NCBI RefSeq assembly: GCF_004115155.1
Contig: NZ_RDSM01000001.1
Span: forward strand, 2,232,001-2,296,000
Direction: 5' to 3'
Length of the DNA stretch: 64,000 nt
Source of the DNA: Granulicella sibirica
Lineage (GTDB): Bacteria > Acidobacteriota > Terriglobia > Terriglobales > Acidobacteriaceae
Positions 35,199-43,549 of this stretch are shown here, one piece after another. The notes beneath the pieces were generated by a model. That model was not told where the DNA came from. It did not search any database and saw only the letters and a list, made by a program, of their open reading frames with translations. Each line of letters opens with the position of its first letter. Within the stretch, counting starts at the first letter, position 1. Made by a program: the position numbers and the translations under genes.

Positions 35199-36089
35199 AT
35201 GAGCTTTGCTGTACGTCCTCTTTCCTCCTGGCGCCTTCGGTCGCGCACGCTTGAACTTGGCCGGAAGACGCTGGTCATGGGCATCCTGAATGTGACGCCG
35301 GACAGCTTTTCCGATGGTGGCCGTTATCTCGGGCAGCACGATGCGATCGAGCACGGGTTGACGCTTCTGGATGAGGGCGCGGACCTCCTGGATCTGGGTG
35401 GGGAGTCGACGCGTCCGGATGCTACCCCGCTTCCGGCGGAGGAGGAGCAGAGGCGTGTGCTGCCTGTGCTTAGCGCCATTTTGAAGGCGCGGCCCGAGGC
35501 GATAGTCTCGATCGACACCTATCATGCGTCGACGGCGCGGCTGGCCGTCGAGGCGGGAGCGGAGATCGTCAACGATGTGAGCGGCGGGCTTTGGGATGCG
35601 GCGATGCTCTCGACGGTGGCGGAGATGGAGTGCGGGGCGATCCTGATGCATACGAGAGGGAAGCCTGAGGAGTGGCGGAGCCTGGCGCTGCTTGCCCCGG
35701 AGGAGATTCCATCGATGGTGACGGGAGACCTGAGGCAGAGGACGGAGGAGGCTCGGGCGGCCGGAATTGCTGAGGATCGAGTCATGCTCGACCCTGGGTT
35801 TGGATTCGGGAAGACGGGAGCGCAGAACTATCCTCTGCTGGCGCATTTGGAGCAACTGCATGGGCTGGGATTTCCGCTGCTCGTGGGGATCTCGCGGAAG
35901 GGTTTCCTCACCCAAACGGCGTATTCGCTGCACCATGGTCATGTCCCGACGCCGGCGCAGCGGTTGACGCTGACGACGGCTGCGAATACCGCTGCAGTGC
36001 TTGCAGGAGCGCATGTTTTGCGGGTTCACGACGTGCCGGCGGCGCTGGAGGCGGCGGCAATCGCTGACGCTATCCTTGGGGGGAATTGA
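35199..36089 (+). CDS. folP: Dihydropteroate synthase
   Basis: FolP condenses p-aminobenzoate with dihydropterin pyrophosphate in folate synthesis, and is the target of sulfonamides. The 296-residue TIM-barrel shows MGILNVTPDSFSDGG near the N-terminus, DLGGESTRPDATP, IVNDVSGG, and VGISRKGFL near the C-terminus. The start at 35199 fits the usual length; an in-frame start at 35115 would extend into the TonB promoter region. It is divergent from the receptor pseudogene, and no neighbouring folate gene is seen. Confidence 0.95.
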   Translation: MSFAVRPLSSWRLRSRTLELGRKTLVMGILNVTPDSFSDGGRYLGQHDAIEHGLTLLDEGADLLDLGGESTRPDATPLPAEEEQRRVLPVLSAILKARPEAIVSIDTYHASTARLAVEAGAEIVNDVSGGLWDAAMLSTVAEMECGAILMHTRGKPEEWRSLALLAPEEIPSMVTGDLRQRTEEARAAGIAEDRVMLDPGFGFGKTGAQNYPLLAHLEQLHGLGFPLLVGISRKGFLTQTAYSLHHGHVPTPAQRLTLTTAANTAAVLAGAHVLRVHDVPAALEAAAIADAILGGN

Positions 36090-36184
36090 CAATTCCCGGA
36101 ATTTTCGTTTCGACGACTGAACTCCAGCGCAAGTCCCGCCGATAACTTTCCTGAATCTTCTTATCTCGACTCTCGAGGTTTCAC

Positions 36185-36448
36185 ATGTCTTTCTCGATCA
36201 CTCCGCCGCCCTCGACCTCACTTCAGCAGAACGAGATCAATGCGCCGACTCCTGTCCCGGTGCCCAAACCCACCGAGTCTCAGAACATCGCGAAGCTGGC
36301 TTCGACCGGTACGCCTGTGCTGGAGATCGCGACGAAGCTTGGTCTGCCGGTGAACGAGGTCGACACGACGCTCGGTCTCAAGATCCCGACCGCTAGCGAG
36401 ACGGGATCGACGGCGGCGTTGTCCACGAGGCTTTCGGTTACGGCTTAG
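36185..36448 (+). CDS. Small Pro/Thr-rich protein of unknown function
   Basis: The 87-residue protein has a flexible Pro/Thr-rich N-terminal third and a compact C-terminal part, NIAKLASTGTPVLEIATKLG followed by LPVNEVDTTLGL. That part resembles a short helix-turn-helix-like repeat, as seen in small proteins of unknown role in several bacterial groups. GAGG lies six bases before the ATG. The last 11 bases overlap the 3' end of the opposite cytochrome gene. I do not recognise a named family. Confidence 0.55.
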   Translation: MSFSITPPPSTSLQQNEINAPTPVPVPKPTESQNIAKLASTGTPVLEIATKLGLPVNEVDTTLGLKIPTASETGSTAALSTRLSVTA

Positions 36449-37115
36449 GCGATTGTTTTGACTCGGGCGCGGCTGGCTGGGAGGAGTCGCGCTCGCGGCG
36501 GTATGCATCGCTGAGGGTGCCCTTTTTCGCGGCGAGCTCTATGAGTGTTGGGTAGAACTGGACGAACGTGGTGTCGACGGCGGCGTGCTGGGCGTGGCAC
36601 GTGTAACAGCTTGCGGACGGCTCGAAGAGCTTGCCCTTGCCGTCGCTGCCGACATCATAGAAACCCCATTGTCCGCCGATGCCCTCGCGGTTGAAGTGAG
36701 TAGAGTCCTTGACGTGGACTTCAAGGCCCATGACTTCGGTGCCCTGAAATCGCCCGCCCTTGACGATGACCTCACCTTTTTCCTGCGCGCCACGATTTTC
36801 GAGGACAAGGACGGTCTTGTCGGGCCAGGTGCCGGTTTCAAGGAAGCTGGCATAGGCCTCGGGGTTGACGAAGACGTTGTCGAACATGGAGTGATCGGGC
36901 GCGCCCTTGCGCTCGCGGTAGGTCATGTCGAAGCCCGAGGTGAGGAAGATCCACTGGCGGTAGTTCGTTGGAGCAATGAGTTCGCCGGACTTGGTGTATT
37001 CAGGGGAGTATGTTTTTGATTGGGCTTGGACGCGATGAGTAGTGTGCACGGCGGTTGCCGCGATGAGGATCGCTGTAAGGCTGGCGCAGGCCGCCAGGAT
37101 GTTTCGCGTGGGCAT
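36438..37115 (-). CDS. Cytochrome P460-family c-type protein
   Basis: The 225-residue periplasmic protein has a signal sequence (ILAACASLTAILIAATAV, cleaved near RVQA) and one c-type heme motif, CYTCHAQH, near residue 175. The pattern YRQWIFLTSGFDM, FDNVFVNPEAYASFLETG, FYDVGSDGKGK and the C-terminal heme site match the cytochrome P460 family, which oxidise hydroxylamine or related compounds through a lysine-linked heme. Whether the crosslinking lysine is present cannot be settled by eye. ATG at 37115 is preferred to a GTG three codons earlier. An alternative is a simple c-type electron carrier with the same fold. Confidence 0.8.
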   Translation of the reverse strand: MPTRNILAACASLTAILIAATAVHTTHRVQAQSKTYSPEYTKSGELIAPTNYRQWIFLTSGFDMTYRERKGAPDHSMFDNVFVNPEAYASFLETGTWPDKTVLVLENRGAQEKGEVIVKGGRFQGTEVMGLEVHVKDSTHFNREGIGGQWGFYDVGSDGKGKLFEPSASCYTCHAQHAAVDTTFVQFYPTLIELAAKKGTLSDAYRRERDSSQPAAPESKQSPKP

Positions 37116-37170
37116 GGGGGTCACCGGGGCTTCAGATAACCCTACGCGCTTATGAAGGGATAGGTTCCAG

Positions 37171-37204
37171 AAAAAAATCCCGGCTCCTTTTCGGATGCCG
37201 GGAT
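37171..37204 (-). terminator. Intrinsic terminator after the Old Yellow Enzyme gene
   Basis: ATCCCGGC (37177-37184) pairs with GCCGGGAT (37197-37204). On the minus strand this 8-bp stem is followed by a run of seven T residues (A7 at 37171-37177 on the plus strand). It separates the enzyme gene from the cytochrome gene on the same strand. Confidence 0.85.
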
Positions 37205-37222
37205 CTTTTCGCTTGCGACGGC

Positions 37223-38293
37223 TTATACGGTTGCGGCTTCGGTCGAAAGGGCAGGGTAGTCGATGTAGCCCTCGGGGCCATGGGTGTAGAAGGTTTGAGG
37301 GATGGGTGCATTGAGCGGCGCTCCGGTGGCGAAGCGTTCGGGCAGGTCGGGGTTGGAGATGAAGAGTTTGCCGTAGAGGACAGCGTCGGCTTTACCCTGG
37401 ACGATGACCTCGTCGCCTGCGGCCTTGGTGAACTTCTCGTTGGCGACGAAGACTCCGCCAAAGGCTTCCTTGAGCTTTGGACCGAGGCTGTCGGGTCCGG
37501 CATATTCGCGGGCGGCGATGAAGGCGATCTTGCGCTTGCCCATCTCGCGAGCCACATACTCGAAGGTGGCCGCAGGGTTGGAGTCGCCGGCGGAGTGCGA
37601 GTCGCCGCGGGGAGCGAGATGCATGCCCACGCGTCCCGGACCCCAGACGCTGGTGACGGCGTCGAGAACTTCGAGCATGAAGCGGCCACGATTCTCGATG
37701 GAGCCGCCGTACTCGTCGGTGCGAGTGTTTGGTCCGTCTTGGGTGAACTGGTCGATGAGGTAGCCGTTGGCTCCGTGGATCTCGACACCGTCGAAACCGG
37801 CGTCCTGGGCATTCTGGGCGCCGCGACGGAACTCTTCGATGACCTCGGCGATCTCGGGGACGGTGAGGGCGTGGGGAACCGGGAACGGGGTTTCGGGGCG
37901 CAGGATGTTGACTGTGCCCTTAGCGGCGACGGCGACGGAAGAGACAGGGCTCCGGCCGTTGAGGTAGACCGGCGCGGAGATGCGGCCGACGTGCCAGATC
38001 TGGGCGAAGATCTTTCCGCCTTCCTCGTGGACGGCCTGGGTGACGGGCTTCCAGCCGGCGACCTGCTCGGCGCTCCAGATGCCGGGGACCTGCGGGTAGC
38101 CGACGCCCATGGGGCTGACGGGTGTGCCTTCGGAGATGATGAGGCCGGCGCTCGCGCGCTGGCGGTAGTACTCGATCATGACCGGGGTCGGGAGGTGATC
38201 GACGGTGCCACGGAGACGCGTGAGGGGCGCCATCCAGATGCGGTTCGGTAAGGACAAATCACCCACTTGTATCGGATCCAGCAAACCAGCCAC
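37223..38293 (-). CDS. Alkene reductase, Old Yellow Enzyme family
   Basis: This 356-residue flavoenzyme uses FMN and NAD(P)H to reduce activated alkenes, nitro compounds or similar electrophiles. The TIM-barrel begins with LLDPIQVGDLSLPNRIWMAPLTRLR. Substrate-binding HGANGYLIDQF provides the His-Asn pair, and YGGSIENRGRF has the catalytic tyrosine. The C-terminal half includes AGDEVIVQGKADAVLYGKLF with phosphate-binding elements. Overall it is nearest to NemA/N-ethylmaleimide reductase. It is preceded by a 106-base spacer from the DUF3037 gene on the same strand. Confidence 0.93.
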   Translation of the reverse strand: MAGLLDPIQVGDLSLPNRIWMAPLTRLRGTVDHLPTPVMIEYYRQRASAGLIISEGTPVSPMGVGYPQVPGIWSAEQVAGWKPVTQAVHEEGGKIFAQIWHVGRISAPVYLNGRSPVSSVAVAAKGTVNILRPETPFPVPHALTVPEIAEVIEEFRRGAQNAQDAGFDGVEIHGANGYLIDQFTQDGPNTRTDEYGGSIENRGRFMLEVLDAVTSVWGPGRVGMHLAPRGDSHSAGDSNPAATFEYVAREMGKRKIAFIAAREYAGPDSLGPKLKEAFGGVFVANEKFTKAAGDEVIVQGKADAVLYGKLFISNPDLPERFATGAPLNAPIPQTFYTHGPEGYIDYPALSTEAATV

Positions 38294-38399
38294 AGTCCAT
38301 CCTCCGGTCCCGGAGCTTCATAGCGCTCGCGGGGACGCATGGTTGATGAGATGAGGCTCGTTGGGGAAAGGTGCGGCTTCGTTTGGCCTGAAAGGGCTG

Positions 38400-38783
38400 T
38401 CAGCACTCCCCGCGAACGCGGCGCATGAGGCTTTCGAGTGTGGCTGAGGGATCTTCCGTCAGGCCGGTGTGGACGGCGGAGGTCTGGATGATGGTGCTAC
38501 GCGGGGCGACGAGCCAGTGGAAACGCTCGCGCTGGGAGAGTTGTGCGATGGGGCCGGCGGAGGGGTCGCCGGCACAGAGGAGGGGGACGGCTTCGAGGTG
38601 GCGTCGGATCTTGTCGACGTCTATGCCGGACCAAAGTGCCTGGAGGCGGAGCGGGGCAACGTGGATGCGGGCGTCGAGGAAGCGCCTTTCGAGGCAGAAA
38701 ACGACGATGCCGGCGTTGATGAACTCCTCGCACTCGACGCGGGGGACGACGCGGATGGTGGCGTAGTCAAACGAGGTCTGCAT
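38400..38783 (-). CDS. DUF3037 protein
   Basis: The 127-residue protein matches the DUF3037 pattern: an opening FDYATIRVVPRVECEEFINAGIVVF and a body with RLDAL-like helices (PLRLQALWSGIDVDKIRRHL) and QLSQRERFHWLVAPRSTIIQ. The function of the family is unknown. Its start overlaps the last 17 bases of the HipA-like kinase gene, so the two are translated together. This pairing suggests that it is a partner or a substrate of that kinase. Confidence 0.8.
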   Translation of the reverse strand: MQTSFDYATIRVVPRVECEEFINAGIVVFCLERRFLDARIHVAPLRLQALWSGIDVDKIRRHLEAVPLLCAGDPSAGPIAQLSQRERFHWLVAPRSTIIQTSAVHTGLTEDPSATLESLMRRVRGEC

Positions 38784-39564
38784 GCGCTTGCTCCGCCTCC
38801 TCGACGAATCCGGCTGTATTGCTCAGGCGTGTGGTGAAGTATGCGGTGTAGGCCTCGCGCATAGTTTTTGGGTCTTCCGTCAGATTCGCACCGAGGAGCC
38901 ATGTATCCGGGACGAGCTCGAGGATCGCGCGGAAGGCAGATTCGTTGAGATGGGTCTTTGCGGTTTGATCCGCTTTGCGGATGGACGTCGCTGCCGGAAG
39001 GAGGACGTGTTGTTTGATGGCGGCGAAGCGGGCGGCCGGGTCGACGATTGCGCCCCCGGCGCGCCATTGGTGCTGGAAGTAGAGGGCGGCGCCGTGGTCG
39101 ATGAACCATGGGTTGTGGTGCCACACGAGGAGGTTGGGATTGCGGGCGGTTCGGTCGACATTAGTGACAAAGGCGTCGAACCAGACGGCCAACGAGGCGA
39201 TGGTGGGATCGACGCGGTCTCCGGCGGCAAGGTCAAACATGGTGGCTCCGGGGAGGAAGTCCATGGCCAGGTTGAGGCCGACGCTGCGCTTGAGAAGGTC
39301 GCGGATCTCCTGGTCGGGCTCGTTGCGGCCCAGCGCTTCTTCGACTTCGACGAGGACCAGCTCAGGAACCCGGAGGCCGAGGGTGCGGCCGATTTCGCCG
39401 GCGACCAGTTCGGCAACGAGGGCAAGCGGGCCCTGGCCGGCCCCGCGGAACTTGAGGACGTAGAGGCCAAGGTCAGCGGCCTCGATGATGGCGGGCAGGG
39501 AGCCGCCTTCGCGCAGAGGCGTGACATAGCGGGTGGCTTGGATTGTCCTCAGGCTCTCTGCCAT
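38767..39564 (-). CDS. HipA-like kinase
   Basis: The 265-residue protein is a HipA-related kinase (the short HipA_2 group), lacking the N-terminal HipA subdomain. An ATP-site-like GLYVLKFRGAGQGPLALVAE gives a lysine, FDAFVTNVDRTARNPNLLV gives the catalytic Asp and Asn, and WFIDHGAAL gives a DHG metal-binding motif in place of DFG. Classical HipA phosphorylates glutamyl-tRNA synthetase and promotes persistence, but nothing here shows that target. The second gene encodes a DUF3037 protein that overlaps its 3' end. No HipB-type DNA-binding antitoxin is next to it. Confidence 0.75.
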   Translation of the reverse strand: MAESLRTIQATRYVTPLREGGSLPAIIEAADLGLYVLKFRGAGQGPLALVAELVAGEIGRTLGLRVPELVLVEVEEALGRNEPDQEIRDLLKRSVGLNLAMDFLPGATMFDLAAGDRVDPTIASLAVWFDAFVTNVDRTARNPNLLVWHHNPWFIDHGAALYFQHQWRAGGAIVDPAARFAAIKQHVLLPAATSIRKADQTAKTHLNESAFRAILELVPDTWLLGANLTEDPKTMREAYTAYFTTRLSNTAGFVEEAEQAHADLV

Positions 39565-39597
39565 TTCGAATCTCAGGCTATCAGCCTGCCGGGAGAG

Positions 39598-40638
39598 TTA
39601 TCGCCGATGGACATGGCGGTGGTTGAGCGACTGCGGCAGGTTGTCCTGGTGAGGCCAGAGGCGGTGGGGGAAGACGTAGGTGAAGCCGGCGAAACCCTGC
39701 CAGTCCGTGGAGGTGGAGGTGAGTCCGTGGTTGAGGCCGGCGTCGAGGACGACGTTGGGGCGAAGAGTGTAGCCGAGCGCCCAGAGCGTGCCGACGGCGT
39801 TGCTGCGTGGGCTGGCTGTGCCGGAGCGGGTTGCGGTGACGAGGGGCTGGCTGAAGTGCCAGAGCTCGCCGGTGAGTTCGAGCTTCTGATGCAGGGCTTT
39901 GGAGAAGAGATCGTGGGTGATCGAGAGAGTTTGACCGTACTGTGCACGGCGGAGCAGCACTTGTTGCTGCTCGGAGCCGCTAAAGTTGCTGTCGTAGTGG
40001 AAGTCGCCGAGGTCACCGCTGACGAGAATGACGGCGGAACGGGAGAAGCTGCCGATGTCGAGGTCTGGAGCGGTGCCGGAACGGACGCGCTGGAGGTAAG
40101 CCCCCGCGATGGTGGGGATGCGTCCGACTTCCTTGATGGCGAGGCCTTGCACTCCGAGGATGAGGTCACCAGGGTCAGACTGGCTGGCTGCGGGGGCGTC
40201 GGGTGTGGCGTCCTCGCGGGTGAGGGCGAAGGGCTGGCTTTCGAACTCAAGCATGAGGCGTGGATGCAGGGAAAGGCGGATGGCCTGGTTGAGGCTGAAC
40301 TGGTGGTCGAGGCCGGAGGGTGATCCGTTGGCCTGGAGGAAGCCCTGTTCGAACTGCAGGTAGCCTACGGGCGGAATGTGGGCGGGGTTGGTGATGGTGG
40401 GGCGGCTTGGGTTAGCTTCCGGGAGTTGAGCGGCGTCAGGCTTTGAGGTGGATTCGGCGTTATCGACCTGGACGGGCGTCGTGGGGGGCTGGGGCGTTTT
40501 GCAGTCGACTTGCGTTTGGGCGAGCAGGGACGCGGGGGCGAGGAAGAGCAGGACCGCGAGGGTGGCGCCCGGGAGGAATAACTTGTCTAGCCTATGTAGC
40601 TTATCTGTGGTCGGCACTGCATCCCTTGGATGCGGCAT
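39598..40638 (-). CDS. Outer-membrane beta-barrel protein (transporter-like)
   Basis: The 346-residue protein has a signal peptide (LFLPGATLAVLLFLAPASLLAQ) and then alternating beta strands with Gly/Asn turns. It fits the MetA-pathway/phenol-degradation-type outer-membrane group: SLHPRLMLEFESQPFAL, DLILGVQGLAI, GYTLRPNVVLDAGLNHGLT and FAGFTYVFP. The usual final aromatic is followed by an extra His/Arg-rich tail ending NHRHVHRR, which is unusual for a barrel C-terminus. The ATG at 40638 starts the signal peptide. Substrate is unknown. It lies 33 bases upstream of the HipA-like kinase gene on the same strand. Confidence 0.65.
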   Translation of the reverse strand: MPHPRDAVPTTDKLHRLDKLFLPGATLAVLLFLAPASLLAQTQVDCKTPQPPTTPVQVDNAESTSKPDAAQLPEANPSRPTITNPAHIPPVGYLQFEQGFLQANGSPSGLDHQFSLNQAIRLSLHPRLMLEFESQPFALTREDATPDAPAASQSDPGDLILGVQGLAIKEVGRIPTIAGAYLQRVRSGTAPDLDIGSFSRSAVILVSGDLGDFHYDSNFSGSEQQQVLLRRAQYGQTLSITHDLFSKALHQKLELTGELWHFSQPLVTATRSGTASPRSNAVGTLWALGYTLRPNVVLDAGLNHGLTSTSTDWQGFAGFTYVFPHRLWPHQDNLPQSLNHRHVHRR

Positions 40639-40803
40639 ATCTGTTCGTGAACGATCCGGGGAAGTTCCTTTGAGAGTCGGCGCCCACGCTGGCAGGTAGG
40701 AAACTGGATCCCCCGATTGGCGGAGGTGGCATCCCCCTAGTGATTCCCGTGATTCCCTATCCGGTGTATTGAGGACTCCGGATGCGGATGACAGTATCTG
40801 TGC

Positions 40804-41085
40804 ATGCGAGTCAACCTCATCACTCAATCCACCGGTCCACTCCCTTCGGGGGCAGGCAGCATCCCACTCTCTCTCACCATTCGCCCGGCGTGCGGTTTGC
40901 CTGGAGACTATGTCTATCCGACCGACAGCGCAGCGTTGCTCCGCATGCTGAGCGCCAAGACCGACCTGCCGTCCACCGTGCTCGATCGCTTCCGCGGACA
41001 GATCCGTACGTCGCCGAAGGCCCGTCTGCTTGGCGTGGAACTCAGCGAGCGTCTGCTGACGGATATTGGTTACTTCGTCGACTAA
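40804..41085 (+). CDS. Small protein of unknown function
   Basis: The 93-residue product has no signal peptide or membrane helix that I can see. It carries a short C-terminal helical region (DLPSTVLDRFRGQIRTSP, then LLGVELSERLLTDIGYFVD). I do not recognise a family. There is no strong Shine-Dalgarno before its ATG. Codon pattern and compact acid-base mix make it more protein-like than the overlapping frames in this stretch. It ends 8 bases before the convergent NTF2-like gene. Confidence 0.4.
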   Translation: MRVNLITQSTGPLPSGAGSIPLSLTIRPACGLPGDYVYPTDSAALLRMLSAKTDLPSTVLDRFRGQIRTSPKARLLGVELSERLLTDIGYFVD

Positions 41086-41093
41086 GTCAACTT

Positions 41094-41576
41094 CTAAGTG
41101 TGGTCGTAGCTGATGACACGCGAGATCTTCCACGTACCATCTTTGAACTGCCAGAGCATCACGAACTTTGCTACACCTGCAGGATCGCTTTCGTGTCCGG
41201 GGTGATGAAACGTGTGCGACCCGATCTCTACCGCTCCGTAATGATTGAGCGGATGGGCTTCGAGCGATCCCGCCACTAACTGACGTGTTACTTTGCCGCA
41301 AATGTTTGTCTTGATGCTTTCGAGGAAGATCTGCTTGCCTACGGCGAGTCCGGTCTTGTCATGATAGAACTCCAGGTCATCCGTAACCATGGAGCCGAGT
41401 TTCACCAGGTCACAGTGGTTGTAGGCGTCGAATAACTGCGCATCGAGCGATGCGATGGTTTGATAGAGCTCGTCTTGAGTTGCGGCGGGTGCAGTTTGGG
41501 CTTTCAGCAACGATGCGGAACCACAAAGAAGGATAAAGGTTGCGAAGGGCTTGCGCAGAGCTTTGAGGGGGCTCAT
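41094..41576 (-). CDS. Secreted NTF2-like (DUF4440) protein
   Basis: This 160-residue protein has a signal peptide (FATFILLCGSASLLKA) and an NTF2-like fold (ELYQTIASLDAQLFDAYNHCDLVKLGSMVTDDLEFYHDKTG, with FVMLWQFKDGTWKISRVISYDH at the end). It is a second member of the family in this window but is only distantly like the one at 24.6 kb. The ATG at 41576 has AGGAG six bases upstream, so the longer frame to 41609 is not used. Function is unknown. Confidence 0.75.
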   Translation of the reverse strand: MSPLKALRKPFATFILLCGSASLLKAQTAPAATQDELYQTIASLDAQLFDAYNHCDLVKLGSMVTDDLEFYHDKTGLAVGKQIFLESIKTNICGKVTRQLVAGSLEAHPLNHYGAVEIGSHTFHHPGHESDPAGVAKFVMLWQFKDGTWKISRVISYDHT

Positions 41577-41673
41577 AGGTTCTCCTGTCGATCGCTTGCC
41601 TTCTTCCATACGCTCGCTCCCTGGGTTATGTTCAATGGCATCGCGGGTTGATCATCTCGCGATGAGGTGAGCC

Positions 41674-42087
41674 ATGGCGATGACGTTGGGTGGGGTGACT
41701 CCGCTTCTTCAGGTGTATGACATGCCGACTTCGATCCGGTTCTACCGGGATCTGCTTGGTTTTGAGGTTATTCAGACGTCACCGGTGATGGGTCCGGATT
41801 TCTTCCACTGGGCGATGCTTCGATTGGGCGGAGCTACGCTGATGCTCAACACGGCGTATGAGTTTGACGACGAGAGGCCACTGCCTCCAGATGCTGGAAG
41901 GGTTGTGGGCCACAACGATACCGGGCTCTATTTCGGCTGCTCGAATATCGAAGAAGCTTATGTTGCGTTACAGGCGAAGGGTGTTGCGGTGACTGCTCCG
42001 AAGGTTGCGCCTTACGGCATGTTGCAGATGCCGGTTCACGATCCGGATGGGTATTTCCTTTGCTTCCAGGCACCGGCGAACACATGA
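41674..42087 (+). CDS. Glyoxalase/VOC-family protein
   Basis: This 137-residue protein is a single VOC domain made of two beta-alpha-beta-beta-beta units: TPLLQVYDMPTSIRFYRDLLGF and DTGLYFGCSNIEEAYVALQAKG...VHDPDGYFLCFQ. The HDPDGY loop with adjacent acidic residue is common in glyoxalase-fold proteins that bind a divalent metal. The substrate could be a lactoylglutathione-like adduct, an antibiotic, or another small molecule; nothing here distinguishes them. Probably monocistronic. Confidence 0.85.
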   Translation: MAMTLGGVTPLLQVYDMPTSIRFYRDLLGFEVIQTSPVMGPDFFHWAMLRLGGATLMLNTAYEFDDERPLPPDAGRVVGHNDTGLYFGCSNIEEAYVALQAKGVAVTAPKVAPYGMLQMPVHDPDGYFLCFQAPANT

Positions 42088-42135
42088 GCTCGGTGGTCTG
42101 GCCGTTTGTTTGCGGTTTCCCGTAGTCTTCTCCGC

Positions 42136-43239
42136 ATGAAGAATGCGCGGTTTCTCCTCGTGGCGATGGTTGGGCTTTTGTCCCTTGGTGCGCAGGCACA
42201 GGACACGTGGCAGATTGGGCCGTTTACCCGGCCTTTGAGCGGGAACCCGGTGATTGCGCCTCGGCCCGTCTCCAGCTTTCTTGATCCGAATTCGAAGACG
42301 ACTACGCATTGGGAGGCGCTGCATACGTTCAATCCTGCTGCGGTTGTACGGAATGGCAAGGTGTACGTGCTCTATCGCGCGGAGGATGATTCGGGTGCGA
42401 TGGAGATCGGGATGCACACCTCTCGGCTTGGGCTGGCGGAGAGTACGGACGGCGTCCACTTTACGCGGATGGCGGCCCCCGTGTTCTACCCAGGGATCGA
42501 CTCGCAGCATGATCGGGAGTTTCCGGGCGGTGTCGAAGATCCTCGGCTTGTTGAGGCTCCGGATGGGACGTATGTGCTGACGTATACACAATGGAACCGC
42601 AAGACGTTTTCAGTGGGCATTGCGACTTCGCCTGATCTGACACATTGGACGAAGCATGGGCCTGCGTTTCTCACGGCGGCGGGTGGAAAGTATGCGGGGC
42701 TGCGGTACAAGTCGGCGGGGATTGTGACGCAGTTAGAGGGAGGGCGGTTGATCGCGGTGAAGATTGGCGGAAAGTTCTGGATGTACTGGGGTGAAGGTGC
42801 GATCCGGATTGCTACTTCGACGGATCTGATTCACTGGACGCCGGTCGAGGACGATAAGGGGGCTCCGCGGGAGTTGATGCGTCCGCGTCCGGGACACTTC
42901 GACAGTACCTTTCCCGAGACAGGGCCTCCGCCTGTGCTGACTGCTGAGGGGATCGTCGTTCTCTACAACGGGAAGAACGGGACGGATACGGGTGATCCGG
43001 CTCTGGGGCCCAATGCCTATGCTGCGGGCGAGGCTTTGTTCGCCGGGGATGATCCGACACATTTGTTGGTGCAGACGGAGCATCCCGTGCTGAAGCCGGA
43101 GTTGCCGTTTGAGAAGACGGGCCAGTATCCGGCGGGGACGACGTTCGCCGAGGGACTAGTGTTCTTTCGTGGCCAGTGGCTGCTCTATTACGGGTGCGCC
43201 GATTCACTGGTGGCCGTGGCGATGGCTCCTGGGCATTGA
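42136..43239 (+). CDS. Secreted GH130-like glycosidase/phosphorylase
   Basis: The 367-residue product has a signal peptide (MKNARFLLVAMVGLLSLGAQAQ) and a five-bladed beta-propeller pattern typical of GH130, which phosphorolyse or hydrolyse mannosides. Clear family blocks are FNPAAVVRNGKVYVLYRAED, GLAESTDGVHF, GGVEDPRLVE with the likely catalytic acid, and FAEGLVFFRGQWLLYYGCAD. The signal peptide implies periplasmic or extracellular action, unlike most cytosolic GH130 phosphorylases. The ATG at 42136 is preferred over one 30 bases earlier. Confidence 0.8.
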   Translation: MKNARFLLVAMVGLLSLGAQAQDTWQIGPFTRPLSGNPVIAPRPVSSFLDPNSKTTTHWEALHTFNPAAVVRNGKVYVLYRAEDDSGAMEIGMHTSRLGLAESTDGVHFTRMAAPVFYPGIDSQHDREFPGGVEDPRLVEAPDGTYVLTYTQWNRKTFSVGIATSPDLTHWTKHGPAFLTAAGGKYAGLRYKSAGIVTQLEGGRLIAVKIGGKFWMYWGEGAIRIATSTDLIHWTPVEDDKGAPRELMRPRPGHFDSTFPETGPPPVLTAEGIVVLYNGKNGTDTGDPALGPNAYAAGEALFAGDDPTHLLVQTEHPVLKPELPFEKTGQYPAGTTFAEGLVFFRGQWLLYYGCADSLVAVAMAPGH

Positions 43240-43314
43240 ACCTGCACTTCGATTTCGATTGACGAGCCTTCTGGAGGGATCTACCTTCCCTGCAATGTGT
43301 GTGGAGGAATGACC

Positions 43315-43488
43315 GTGGCGAAAATGATGGACGAAACGACAAGCGAACAGCGTGTAGAAGCGCCCGAATCCGGCGAATTGAGTGAGCAAGAGCTTGAGAA
43401 GGTGACGGGCGGCGCGACCAACATGGTATCCAACATCATGAAGATGAAGCACGACACGGTGAAGAACACGATTAGCAACATCCATTGA
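43315..43488 (+). CDS. Double-glycine-leader peptide (bacteriocin-like)
   Basis: The 57-residue product has an acidic leader ending ELSEQELEKVTGG, the classic LSxxELxxVxGG double-glycine site cut by C39-type peptidase/ABC exporters. The predicted core (residues 34-57, 24 residues) begins ATNMVSNIM and is rich in Asn, Met, Lys and His. A strong GGAGG lies 7 bases before the GTG at 43315; an ATG at 43309 is too close to it. Such peptides are precursors of class II bacteriocins, RiPPs or signals. No C39 transporter, modifying enzyme or immunity gene lies in the window, so export must rely on genes elsewhere if it occurs. Confidence 0.65.
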   Translation: MAKMMDETTSEQRVEAPESGELSEQELEKVTGGATNMVSNIMKMKHDTVKNTISNIH

Positions 43489-43549
43489 GGTTTGTACCGG
43501 CTTTTCCTCCACGCCTTGCTGGTATCCTGGCAAGGCGAAGGAAAACCGA

